Shown one piece after another: positions 42,470-51,135 of a DNA stretch of 64,000 nucleotides (position 1 is the stretch's first letter; each line of letters begins with the position of its first letter). The position numbers and the translations under genes were made by a program. Source of the DNA: Paenibacillus sp. JDR-2 (GTDB lineage: Bacteria; Bacillota; Bacilli; Paenibacillales; Paenibacillaceae); assembly GCF_000023585.1 (NCBI RefSeq), contig NC_012914.1, forward strand, positions 6,857,501 to 6,921,500, read 5' to 3'. Under the pieces are notes generated by a model, which was given only the letters and a program-made list of their open reading frames with translations, had not been told where the DNA came from and ran no database searches.

Positions 42470-42553
42470 GGCCCATTCTCCTTTGTTTTGTTCATGCAAC
42501 TAAGGATATAGGACACTATTTAAAAAGAAGTGGGGTAAAAGTTAAAGTTTTTC

Positions 42554-43651
42554 TTAAATCGGTAGTTTAACCGTAAATACGGTCCGGATCGTGCTGCTCT
42601 CCGCCGTTATGATGCCTTGATGCTGCTCGACGATATTTTTGACGATAAACAGCCCTAGCCCCGTACTGCCTTCGGGAGAACGGGCGCGGTCTCCGGTGTA
42701 GAACATATCGAACAGATGCGGCAGATCCTCCGGCTTGATCGAATCGCCGTAATTGATAATCTCTAGAATGGCATGGCCGTTCTCGGTTCTTCCCTTAATA
42801 TCTACATATTCGCCATCCTGCCCGTAACGGGCGGCATTCGTCAGCAAATTCTCGAATACCCGGGCGAGCAGCTCGCCGTCCGCCTCCATCACGAGATGGG
42901 GAGGAAGCTCCAGCCTTGCCGTCAGTCGGCTCTTCACAAACACCGGGTACAGCTCTTCGCTCAGCTGCATCAGCAGCTCGGACAAATCAATCTGCTTCTT
43001 GTCCAGCGTCAGCATGCCGTAGTTCATCCGGGTAACCTCGAACAACTCGTCCACCAGCCGCTCCAAGCGCTGGGATTTATTAAACGCGATAGCGGCAAAA
43101 TGCCGGACCTGCTCAAGGGACAGCTGCTCGTCGCGCAGAATAAAATCCAGATAGCCGAGCACCGAGGTGAGAGGTGTCCGCAGATCATGCGCAAGATTAA
43201 GCACGAGCTGATCCTTGCTGCTCTCGGCGAAGTCTCCCCGCTCCACCGCCTTTTGCAGCATCTCGCCCGCTACGTTCAAGTCCCCCGCAATAACGCCAAA
43301 CTCGTCATCGGAGGGAACCATCACCCTTCCGGTGAAATCCCCGTTGGCGAGCCGGTGAATACCTGTCGATATTTCCTTGAAGTAAGAGACGTAAGGCTTG
43401 GTGAATAAATAAAAGAAGAAGAACGATAACGGCAGGAAGAAAATCAGGAAGAAATTCAAATCGCCAATATCGTTAAGCCAGCTGCGGGCCTGGACGATCG
43501 GATCGTCGGCATAACGGACTCGTTGGTTGTAGTAAGACTTCAGCAGCCTGTAAATCAGGTACGTCACCGCTCCAGAGATGAGCAGGCTCATGACGAACAG
43601 TTCGATCATCCGGGTGCGGAAGCTGCGTAACTTTTTAGCCTTGAAAGGCAT
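42554..43651 (-). CDS. VanS-like sensor histidine kinase
   Basis: A 365-residue two-helix membrane kinase. TM segments lie near residues 14-36 and 66-86 with a short extracellular loop, then HAMP (about 88-140), HisKA with L-A-H-D-L-R-T-P-L-T-S-V near 154, N box F-E-N-L-L-T-N-A-A, G boxes D-M-F-Y-T-G-D-R-A and G-S-T-G-L-G-L-F-I-V. It overlaps the response regulator by 17 bp. The neighbouring peptidase suggests that it monitors cell-wall precursors or glycopeptide-like stress, although the small loop (about 30 residues) does not identify the ligand. Confidence 0.88.
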   Translation of the reverse strand: MPFKAKKLRSFRTRMIELFVMSLLISGAVTYLIYRLLKSYYNQRVRYADDPIVQARSWLNDIGDLNFFLIFFLPLSFFFFYLFTKPYVSYFKEISTGIHRLANGDFTGRVMVPSDDEFGVIAGDLNVAGEMLQKAVERGDFAESSKDQLVLNLAHDLRTPLTSVLGYLDFILRDEQLSLEQVRHFAAIAFNKSQRLERLVDELFEVTRMNYGMLTLDKKQIDLSELLMQLSEELYPVFVKSRLTARLELPPHLVMEADGELLARVFENLLTNAARYGQDGEYVDIKGRTENGHAILEIINYGDSIKPEDLPHLFDMFYTGDRARSPEGSTGLGLFIVKNIVEQHQGIITAESSTIRTVFTVKLPI

Positions 43652-44351
43652 AACCTACCCCCCAGACCGTCTTGATCCATTGCTGATGCTGCTTGTCCTC
43701 GCCAAGCTTCTTGCGTAATGTCCGGATATGAACCATCACCGTGTTGCCGCCGCTCTCGTAATAGGCCTCGCCCCATACCTGCTGGAAAATATGTTCCGCG
43801 CTGAATACCTTCTTCGGATGGCTGGCCAACAAATACAGAATATCGAATTCCTTCGGCGTCAGATCAATCCGGTCATTGTACAAGGTAACGTTCCGCTGCT
43901 CCTGGTCAATCGTCAGCCCTCCCGCCACAATGGCGGAAGCCGCATGAGTTGGAGCGGCGACCGGCTGATTCAGCTGCCTGAAGCGTCTAAGCTGGGCATT
44001 TACTCTTGCGAGCAGCTCCATCGGATTAAACGGTTTGGTCATATAATCGTCGGCGCCCATGACGAGGCCGGATATTTTATCGAAATCGGACGTCTTGGCG
44101 CTTAAAAAAATAATCGGCATCCGGTATTGCTGCTCCCGAATAACGCGAACCACTTCGTAACCGTCCATATGCGGCATCATAATGTCGAGAATAACCAGAT
44201 CGATTGTATTCGTCTGAACGAGACGGACGGCTTCTCTCCCGTCAGCGGCCTTCAGCAGCTGGTAGCCTTCCTTGCCTAGATGGAGCGCAATCAGCTCCGC
44301 AATATCCGGGTCATCCTCCGCAATCAAGATCGTTGTGCGCTGCATCCCCAT
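43635..44351 (-). CDS. VanR-like OmpR-family response regulator
   Basis: A 238-residue OmpR/PhoB-type response regulator. The receiver domain has the acidic pocket E-D-D near residues 11-13, the phosphoacceptor Asp in I-L-D-I-M-M-P near 57, the switch Thr/Ser in L-S-A-K-T, and the K in T-K-P-F. The C-terminal winged helix ends in V-W-G-V-G-Y-A-F. It is the first gene of a VanR-VanS-VanY-like run on the minus strand. The start ATG has AAGGA upstream. The large repeat array lies immediately upstream. Confidence 0.92.
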   Translation of the reverse strand: MGMQRTTILIAEDDPDIAELIALHLGKEGYQLLKAADGREAVRLVQTNTIDLVILDIMMPHMDGYEVVRVIREQQYRMPIIFLSAKTSDFDKISGLVMGADDYMTKPFNPMELLARVNAQLRRFRQLNQPVAAPTHAASAIVAGGLTIDQEQRNVTLYNDRIDLTPKEFDILYLLASHPKKVFSAEHIFQQVWGEAYYESGGNTVMVHIRTLRKKLGEDKQHQQWIKTVWGVGYAFQG

Positions 44352-44500
44352 TGCACATCATTCCTTATCCATTTTCTTGTTTATTCCAACTCTTATTGTA
44401 ACCTCTTGGACGAGCCATTACACGAAGTAGTTGCACCTTGGGCTTCAAACCGCGGGGACGCGGAGTCGGCGCACTAGAGTGCCGATGTACCGATCAAATA

Positions 44501-45720
44501 ATTTTCCGCCATAAAGTGGTGCTTGGACCAGCTCCAAATGCGCAATAATGGGCCACTCCACCTACTGCAACACGTTGCTCCTCACTAGCTATGAGGTTAC
44601 CCTCACTATTGCGCGTAATTGTCCGCCCGAGGCACGTCTGAGCGTGGGGGGCCTCACTAATTAGTGAGGTAGACTCACTATTGCGCGAAAATGCCCGCCA
44701 CAAGCATGTATAGAGCAGAAAAGCTCACTAATAGTGAGCTTTTCTGCCATAAAGTGGTGCTCGGACCAGCTCCAAATGCGCAATAGTGAGCCACTCCACC
44801 TACTGTGCACGTTGCTCCTCACTAGCTATGAGGTTACCCTCACTATTGCGCATAAATGCCGCCAAAGGTACATCTGAGCGGTGGAATGCCTCACTAATTA
44901 GTGAGGTAGACTCACTATTGCGCGAAAATGCCCGCCACAGGCATGTATAGAGCAGAAAAGCTCACTAATAGTGAGCTTTTCTGCCATAAAGTGGTGCTCG
45001 GAGTAGGCCAAGCACGAAATAGTGAGTATCTCCACCTACTGCGCACGTTGCTCCTCACTAGCTATGAGGTTACCCTCACTATTGCGCGTAATTGCCCGCC
45101 CAAGGCACGTCTGAGCGTGGAATGCCTCACTAATTAGTGAGGTAGACTCACTATTGCGCGTAATTGCCCGCCCGAGGCACGTCTTAGCGTGGGGGGCCTC
45201 ACTAATTAGTGAGTTTCTTCACTATTGCGCGTAATTGCCCGCCACAGGCATGTATAGAGCAGAAAAACTCACTAATAGAGCTTTTCTGCCATAAAGTGGT
45301 GCTCGGACCAGCTCCAGATGCGCAATAGTGAGTATCTCCACCTAATGCACACGTTGCTCCTCACTAACTATGAGGCTGCCCTCACTATTGCGCGCAGTTG
45401 CCCGCCCGAGGCACGTCTGAGCGTGGGGGGCCTCACTAATTAGTGAGTTTCTTCACTATTGCGCGAAAATGCCCGCCACAGGCATGTATAGAGCAGAAAA
45501 GCTCACTAATAGTGAGCTTTTCTGCCATAAAGTGGTGCTCGGACCAGCTCCAAATGCGCAATAGTGAGCCACTCCACCTAATGCGCACATTGCTCCTCAC
45601 TAACTATGAGGTTACCCTCACTATTGCGCGTAATTGCCCGCCCAGGGCACGTCTGAGCGTGAAATACCTCACTAATTAGTGAGGTATACTCACTGTTGCG
45701 CGAAAATGCTGCCCGAAGGT
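44501..45720. repeat. 1.2-kb array of about five ~235-bp units packed with palindromes
   Basis: The palindrome with arms GCAGAAAAGCTCACTA / TAGTGAGCTTTTCTGC (one-base loop) begins near 44713, 44950, 45257 and 45491, giving periods of 237, 307 and 234 bp; a partial unit precedes it. The 307-bp unit contains an internal 71-bp duplication. Every unit also has CCTCACTAATTAGTGAGG (perfect 18-bp palindrome), CCTCACTAGCTATGAGG, CTCACTATTGCGC twice, and the inverse GCGCAATAGTGAG. The heptamer CTCACTA in either direction occurs about eight times per unit. The frames inside are short and repeat-derived. It sits between the 3' end of the ABC-2-like gene and the start of the VanR-like gene. Confidence 0.92.
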
Positions 45721-45758
45721 TGTATTGGCGCGGAAAAGGGGTGTCCATCGCTATTATT

Positions 45759-46934
45759 TTATATAGAAGCGGCGGTTTGCGCCGATGCCGCTTTTCCTTT
45801 TTTCACGCCTGCGGCAAGCAGCAGAACCAGGCATCCGCCCGCAATGCTCCACAAGACAGCCGCGTTCGAGCTGACGGCCTCGAGCCCGCCGAAGTACATG
45901 GTTTCCCGCAGTCCGCCCGCTACAAAGCGAAGCGGTGTCCACGAGTACAGCAGGTTTTGCGTCGTATCCGACAGGAATTCGACCGGCATGTTCAGGATTG
46001 GCATCGAGAAGAACATGAGCAGGACGAGAATCGCCATTGCCGGGAAGCCAATCCAGTTGAGCAGCATCGATTGCAGCATGTAGAACGCCGAACCGCTCAG
46101 CCATAAGAACAGCCATGTATCCGTGGCATGCGACAGCTCCATGCCGTACCAGGCGTTAGCCATCCAAACGATGAGGCCGGAAGCGGCACCGATCAGCACC
46201 AGGCCAATGACTGGCTGCATCAGATGAGCCGGCCATTTGCGGCCAGCCGCTTTTTTCGCATTATTGCTGGCAAGGAACAGCATCATCGCCGTCACCAGGC
46301 TGCCAATCCACATAATTTGCGTGAGCAGTCCCGGCGCGTTGCCGCTTGCGTTATTAGCGCCAACCGGATGAACGGCTTCTTCCTTCACTTGAATAGGTGC
46401 GAGCAGTGCCGATGCCGTAGCAGCCGGAATCTGCTCGGAGCGCTGGGACAGCTGCTCAAGGGCCGATTTCGACAACTCGAGGGATACCATCTTCATCACT
46501 TGGCCGAGCCCTTGCTTCACAACCGTTGCCGCCTGCGAATTCATGCCTTCATTGCTTATGATTTGCACGGTTGCGGGGGCAGGTGCCGGCCCCATCATTG
46601 ATGCTACTCCAGCACTTAAATCCTTCGGCAGCACAAGCGCGCCGTAATAATCGCGCGAGTCCAGCCCTTTGCGCGCTTCTTCTTCCGAGCCGACTATCTT
46701 CCAGTTGATCGGCAGCTGTGTATTAGAGGTCAGCTGCTGCTTGATCATTTCGCCTACGGCCAGCTTATCTCCGGTCGGCAGATCAACGGGCTCATCCTGC
46801 ACGACCAAGGCCACCGGTACGTCATGCGGTTTGGATCCAATGACGGACCCCATCATCGCAAGTCCAAATACCGTAAGCACAAGCGTAATGACCAGCACGC
46901 CAAGCCATAATATTTTTTGTTTAAAAATATTCAT
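45759..46934 (-). CDS. ABC-2 / YhgE-like membrane protein
   Basis: A 391-residue membrane protein. One N-terminal helix (residues about 9-30) is followed by a soluble domain of about 190 residues (D-Y-Y-G-A-L-V-L-P-K-D-L-S near 96), then five C-terminal helices. This is the plan of YhgE/Pip and ABC-2 type exporter subunits without an ATPase. The start is ATG at 46934 after GGGAG; the longer frame to 47030 runs into the intergenic region. A TetR gene is divergent, and a palindrome lies between, so regulation by that TetR is likely. Substrate unknown. Confidence 0.8.
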   Translation of the reverse strand: MNIFKQKILWLGVLVITLVLTVFGLAMMGSVIGSKPHDVPVALVVQDEPVDLPTGDKLAVGEMIKQQLTSNTQLPINWKIVGSEEEARKGLDSRDYYGALVLPKDLSAGVASMMGPAPAPATVQIISNEGMNSQAATVVKQGLGQVMKMVSLELSKSALEQLSQRSEQIPAATASALLAPIQVKEEAVHPVGANNASGNAPGLLTQIMWIGSLVTAMMLFLASNNAKKAAGRKWPAHLMQPVIGLVLIGAASGLIVWMANAWYGMELSHATDTWLFLWLSGSAFYMLQSMLLNWIGFPAMAILVLLMFFSMPILNMPVEFLSDTTQNLLYSWTPLRFVAGGLRETMYFGGLEAVSSNAAVLWSIAGGCLVLLLAAGVKKGKAASAQTAASI

Positions 46935-46964
46935 AAATCTCCATCTCCCATCTCTATATAAATG

Positions 46965-46994
46965 AACATCGTGTTGATTAGTGATCACGTTGTT
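46965..46994. promoter_or_regulatory. Candidate TetR operator in the divergent region
   Basis: AACATCGTG and CACGTTGTT (8 of 9 positions complementary) are separated by 12 bp between the ABC-2-like gene and the tetR gene. This is typical of a shared divergent operator. Confidence 0.5.
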
Positions 46995-47111
46995 AATTAT
47001 AATGAGAGACAAGGGAAATACAATAATCATTCCTCACCGTACTGTTTATTACTCACCACTTCGGCGGGGCAGTGTTCATTATCGTCGAGAAATCGTAGAG
47101 GAGAAGCTGTT

Positions 47112-47726
47112 ATGTCCGAGAAAATCGACCGGAGAAAAGCAAAAACGAAACAGCAGATTTATGATTCGCTGATGGCTCTTATCGCCGAGAAGGGCGTTGA
47201 GCATGTAACGGTTACCGATATTACAAACCATGCCAACCTGAACCGCGGGACGTTCTATCTGCATTACCGGGATGTGCCCGATGTACTTCAGCAGCTCAAG
47301 GATCACGTATTCAAAAGCATCGAACAGTATGTAAAAAAACTCGATTTCCGCACGGCAATGGAATATGCCGACCGCCGGGTGCCTTACCCGCTTGGGGTGA
47401 GGATCTTTCAGGAGTTTGCGAAGCATGCCGATTTCTTGAAGGTAATGTTTGGCCCTAAGGGCGATCTCTCCTACGCCATTCAATTCCGCAAGCTGATGGC
47501 CCGGCATATTTACCAGAAGATCGATATTCCCGAAGCTAATCTGAACATCCGCCGGGACTACGTGGTTGCTTATATGACCTCCGCGCATTTCGGCATGCTT
47601 ATGCATTGGATAGAATGCGACCTGGATCAATCGCCGGAGCAGATGGCATTCATTATGATGAACGTCATCAACTTTGGACCGCTTGTATCGTTTGGATTAA
47701 AGGAGATGCCTCCTGCCAAGTCGTAA
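47112..47726 (+). CDS. TetR-family regulator (divergent from ABC-2-like gene)
   Basis: A 204-residue TetR regulator. HTH at residues about 10-56 (V-T-V-T-D-I-T-N-H-A-N-L-N-R-G-T-F-Y-L-H-Y). The C-terminal domain resembles those of regulators controlling YhgE/Pip-like efflux genes. The start is ATG at 47112 with GAGGAG upstream; the longer frame from 46962 is not supported by a site. It probably represses the divergent membrane-protein gene. Confidence 0.88.
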   Translation: MSEKIDRRKAKTKQQIYDSLMALIAEKGVEHVTVTDITNHANLNRGTFYLHYRDVPDVLQQLKDHVFKSIEQYVKKLDFRTAMEYADRRVPYPLGVRIFQEFAKHADFLKVMFGPKGDLSYAIQFRKLMARHIYQKIDIPEANLNIRRDYVVAYMTSAHFGMLMHWIECDLDQSPEQMAFIMMNVINFGPLVSFGLKEMPPAKS

Positions 47727-47770
47727 ATAGAAGAAGAGCCTCCACTCCCCGTGAAGGCTCTTCTTCTTCC

Positions 47771-48691
47771 TTACCGTTTATATTCGGAATACCACTTCGG
47801 CACCAAACGCTCAAAGCCGTCATGGTCCTCCCATACTTTTTTTACCCGGGCCAGCATATCGCCGAGCTCTTCCGGACGTACGCGAAGAATCCAGACGATC
47901 GAGGACAGAATCGTCAGCGCGATATAAAGCGAATATAAAGCCCAGAAGGAATCCTCAAGCTCCCCTTCCCCGTAATAGCCGTCGATCTGACCAACCGCAA
48001 ACGGAATACTGGCCTCCACGCTGAAAAAACCTGCCTTCAGAAACTCATGCACGGGATCTCCCCAGTCAAACCGGTTCACATCAATGACGCCGGACAACCG
48101 CCTGTCCTTCACGATGAGGTTGCCGGTATGGAAATCGTCATGCTGCAGCCTGTTCGGGCGCCCTTTCAACAACCCAAGATTCGCTTCGATAAAGGCAAAC
48201 AGCTGCCCCTCGAATGCAACCGTAACGCCGCTTTGTTCATAGCCCTCCCGGTACCGCCTGTATTTCGCGAGTACGCGGGTCTCCCAAGGCTCGATAGATG
48301 CCGGCGCCTCAATCCGATTGATTTTGCGCAGCTCGGCTCCCGCCTGCAGACCAATCTCATACTGCCTGCTTACGCTTAAGGCCGGAAGCTCGTCTATCGC
48401 ATCGCCGCCTTCGATGTAAGACAACAGCATGTAGCCAAGACTCAGCTCCTCCAGCTTACCCATCGCAATCGGCAACGAGCACATAACCTCCTGCTCCCGC
48501 AGCTGCTCAAGCACCCGGAATTCCTGTTGCTTCCTTGCTTCCTCTTCGAGCGCATAGGTTCGGAGCACATACACCGCTTCACCGTGACGGTCGTAAGCGA
48601 TATACTTGCTGTCCCCGGAGTACCCTTTCTGAATGGCCTCCAGCTTCATGCCGTCTTGCAGCTCGGGTATGGCCAATAACAAATCATTCAT
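47771..48691 (-). CDS. APH-family phosphotransferase 2
   Basis: A 306-residue kinase-fold protein. The catalytic loop L-Q-H-D-D-F-H-T-G-N near residue 190 has the HGD motif changed to HDD, as in a subset of APH proteins, and the metal motif is I-D-V-N-R-F-D-W-G-D near 212. The ATP-lobe lysine region is Y-V-L-R-T-Y near 44. The start ATG overlaps the stop of the upstream unknown gene (ATGA), so the two form an operon. Substrate unknown. Confidence 0.8.
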   Translation of the reverse strand: MNDLLLAIPELQDGMKLEAIQKGYSGDSKYIAYDRHGEAVYVLRTYALEEEARKQQEFRVLEQLREQEVMCSLPIAMGKLEELSLGYMLLSYIEGGDAIDELPALSVSRQYEIGLQAGAELRKINRIEAPASIEPWETRVLAKYRRYREGYEQSGVTVAFEGQLFAFIEANLGLLKGRPNRLQHDDFHTGNLIVKDRRLSGVIDVNRFDWGDPVHEFLKAGFFSVEASIPFAVGQIDGYYGEGELEDSFWALYSLYIALTILSSIVWILRVRPEELGDMLARVKKVWEDHDGFERLVPKWYSEYKR

Positions 48692-49221
48692 GACTCCCCC
48701 TCCTTCGGTAAAAAGCTTATAAAATCATCCGCATGAGCGCGGATATATTGCGCAAGCTTCTGAAGACAGTCCGGCGCCTCTGCCATAAACCGTCCGTAAC
48801 AGTTTTCAATATTAAGGCACAGCTTATCATCCAGTTCGAGATCCTTAAAGGTTACTTCGCTTAAGGCACGGCCTTGCTGAACCACATGAACATCAAGCAA
48901 CAAGCGAAGCTCTTCCAGAATGCCGTGCATCGTCTCCGCTCCGAAAAAACGAAGCGCCTTCCAGACGCCAGCCGCGTATCCGGGCTGACTGAGTATATGG
49001 GCTGACCAGCAGTACAGCTCCATCGGCGAATGCTTTGCATGGTCGTGCCAGGCACTGTACATAAACAAAGCTTTCTGCGAACGGTTAAGTCTGGCAATCG
49101 CTTCGGACTTTACCGCCATGCTTTTGCCTCGGATTTGATCAGCCACCGGCCGTATGCAAGCCCGCCTTAACTCGTCGTCCCCAAGCTCATTGAACTGCTT
49201 CCAGCTCATCGTAACCAACAA
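48688..49221 (-). CDS. Unknown protein translationally coupled to a phosphotransferase
   Basis: A protein of about 177 residues with no family I can name. The likely start is TTG at 49221 with AAAAGGGG seven bases upstream; the first ATG at 49209 is too far from that site. It is mostly helical, with M-Y-S-A-W-H-D-H-A-K-H-S and a Cys-rich centre (C-L-N-I-E-N-C-Y-G-R-F). The stop overlaps the ATG of the APH-family gene, so the two products are made in similar amounts and may work together. Confidence 0.65.
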   Translation of the reverse strand: MLVTMSWKQFNELGDDELRRACIRPVADQIRGKSMAVKSEAIARLNRSQKALFMYSAWHDHAKHSPMELYCWSAHILSQPGYAAGVWKALRFFGAETMHGILEELRLLLDVHVVQQGRALSEVTFKDLELDDKLCLNIENCYGRFMAEAPDCLQKLAQYIRAHADDFISFLPKEGES

Positions 49222-49459
49222 AGAAACACCCCTTTTCCACACAAAAGATACGCAACCAAATGGAAAATGGTGCACCATAAGTTTCACGGCTTTCCGCTTG
49301 TCCGCAACATGGTTCGGACGAACTTAGCAAACAATACAGAATAATGTTCTTGTGCCGTCATTACCAGCTCACTAATCTTTTTCAAGGAAACTTGCTTACT
49401 ATAATTGAGAAACTGTTAAAAACTTAGTACACTAGAAGAAATAAAGGAGGCGGACTTAT

Positions 49460-50524
49460 ATGACCGAATCGGCAACCCATTTTGAACTTGGCATTAGTAC
49501 CTTTCTGGAAGCAAAACCTCATCCGGGTATGGGCGGGGCTTACAGCCACGCGGAACGGATCCGCAATAGCGTTGAAGAAATGATTCTGGCCGACCAGGTT
49601 GGCCTTGATGTATACGGGATCGGGGAGCATCACCGGCAGGATTACGCGGCAAGCGCGCCTCATGTCATTCTTGCGGCTGCGGCCGCGCAGACGAAGCATC
49701 TCCGTCTGACAAGCGCCGTTACCGTATTATCGTCGGACGACCCGGTGCGCGTGTACCAAGGCTTCTCCACCGTTGACGCGATCTCGAACGGCCGTGCCGA
49801 AATTATGGCGGGCAGAGGCTCGTTTATCGAATCGTTCCCGCTCTTTGGTTACAGCCTCGAGGATTATGACGAGCTGTTCGACGAGAAGCTGGAGCTGCTG
49901 CTCCAAATTACGAAGGAAGAGAAAGTCAGCTGGCAAGGCAATCACCGCGCCGCGATCGATAACCTAGCAGTCTACCCGCGTGCGGTGCAGGACCCGCTTC
50001 CGGTCTGGATTGCAACCGGCGGCAACCCGCAGTCGGCGATCCGCGCGGGCGTACTTGGCCTTCCGGTCTGCTTCGCGATCATAGGCGGCATGCCGGAGCG
50101 GTTCGCTCCGCTTGTTGAGCTTTACAAGGAAGCTTATATCCGTGCCGGCCATGATCCGAAAAAGATGCAAATCGGCTCGCACTCGCACGGCTTCATTAGC
50201 GACACGGATACGAGAGCAACCGAGCTCTTCTACCCTGCCCAGCAGGCAATGATGAACGTAATCGGCCGCGAACGCGGATGGCCGCCATACACCTTCGAAG
50301 CTTACGATGCGGCGCGCAGCATGCGTGGTGCGCTTTATGTTGGCGAAGCAGAGTATGTAGCGGAGAAAATTATTTTGCTGCATAAAAACCTGGGCTTAAC
50401 CCGCTTCTTCCTGCATGTCGACACCAGCTCGATTCCGCATAAGGATATGATGCGCGCCATTGAACTGCTTGGCACCAAAGTAGCGCCGATTGTCCGCAAG
50501 GAAATCGGTGCTTCGGCAAAATAA
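49460..50524 (+). CDS. LLM-class flavin-dependent oxidoreductase (luciferase-like)
   Basis: A 354-residue FMN-dependent TIM-barrel monooxygenase of the bacterial luciferase superfamily. Typical motifs are G-E-H-H near residue 54, S-A-V-T-V-L-S-S-D-D-P near 85, and A-G-R-G-S near 115 with the phosphate-binding loop. The substrate is unknown; relatives degrade alkanesulfonates or oxidise heterocycles. It has its own terminator and promoter region (a TATAAT at 49400-49405 with weak -35). The start ATG follows AAGGAGG. Confidence 0.85.
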   Translation: MTESATHFELGISTFLEAKPHPGMGGAYSHAERIRNSVEEMILADQVGLDVYGIGEHHRQDYAASAPHVILAAAAAQTKHLRLTSAVTVLSSDDPVRVYQGFSTVDAISNGRAEIMAGRGSFIESFPLFGYSLEDYDELFDEKLELLLQITKEEKVSWQGNHRAAIDNLAVYPRAVQDPLPVWIATGGNPQSAIRAGVLGLPVCFAIIGGMPERFAPLVELYKEAYIRAGHDPKKMQIGSHSHGFISDTDTRATELFYPAQQAMMNVIGRERGWPPYTFEAYDAARSMRGALYVGEAEYVAEKIILLHKNLGLTRFFLHVDTSSIPHKDMMRAIELLGTKVAPIVRKEIGASAK

Positions 50525-50539
50525 TTGATTTGGGCAAAA

Positions 50540-50582
50540 AGAAAAAAAGTGCGGGCCTATACAGGCTCGCACTTTTTCTATG
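50540..50582. terminator. Bidirectional terminator between LLM and resA-like genes
   Basis: AGTGCG-G-GCC pairs with GGC-T-CGCACT around TATAC, with A-rich and T-rich flanks. It serves the convergent ends. Confidence 0.8.
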
Positions 50583-51120
50583 GAAACAGCGGATCAATTG
50601 CCGCCCGCATGTCTTCCTCTGTCATATGGCCAACCCTTTTGAAAACCACATCGCCCGATTCGTTCACGAGGATAGAGACAGGGATGGATTTAATGCCATA
50701 GGCATACGTAACGCTCTTATCCGAATCCAGCACCACCGGAAAATGATATTGCTTCTCCGCGATATACTTCGCCACATCCCCCTGCTTTTCTCCAACGTCA
50801 ACCGACAGGACGACAAGCCCTTTATCCTTATAATCCTGATACACCTTCTCCAGCGCCGGCATCTCCTTGTCGCACCATTTGCACCAGGTCGCCCAGAAGT
50901 TGATGTAGACGGGCTTTCCCGTAAGTCCAGACAGCGTTACCTCCTTGCCGTCCAAATCCTTCAGGGTAAAATCAACCGCAGGCTCTTTGGCTGTCTCTGT
51001 CCTCGTTTCCGCTGCCGAAACGGCAGCATCCGTCTTGATACTGTAGTTATGGGTGACGTATAGCGAGAGCAGCACAAACGCGACAACGGCTCCGATCAGA
51101 ATCCAGGTTGATTTTTTCAC
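50578..51120 (-). CDS. ResA-like membrane-anchored thiol-disulfide oxidoreductase
   Basis: A 180-residue protein with one N-terminal helix (residues 5-24) and a thioredoxin-like domain outside the membrane. The active site is W-C-K-W-C near residue 80, and the cis-proline loop is I-K-S-I-P-V-S near 150, as in ResA/TlpA. ResA reduces cytochrome c or other extracytoplasmic thiols using electrons from CcdA. The ccdA gene is 15 bp upstream on the same strand. The SLH thioredoxin-like protein further upstream may be another partner. Confidence 0.9.
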   Translation of the reverse strand: MKKSTWILIGAVVAFVLLSLYVTHNYSIKTDAAVSAAETRTETAKEPAVDFTLKDLDGKEVTLSGLTGKPVYINFWATWCKWCDKEMPALEKVYQDYKDKGLVVLSVDVGEKQGDVAKYIAEKQYHFPVVLDSDKSVTYAYGIKSIPVSILVNESGDVVFKRVGHMTEEDMRAAIDPLFP

Positions 51121-51135
51121 GGCTAACTTTCCTCC

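Noticed and set aside
44928..45679. Short frames of 60-80 codons in the repeat array
   Set aside because: Each frame is the same repeat unit read through; they lack ribosome binding sites and differ between units only as the repeat does.
44501..45720. CRISPR array
   Set aside because: Units are about 235 bp with no unique spacers of constant length, and no cas genes are present.
46962..47111. Upstream extension of the tetR gene at 47112
   Set aside because: The extension covers the operator region, and the ATG at 47112 has GAGGAG.
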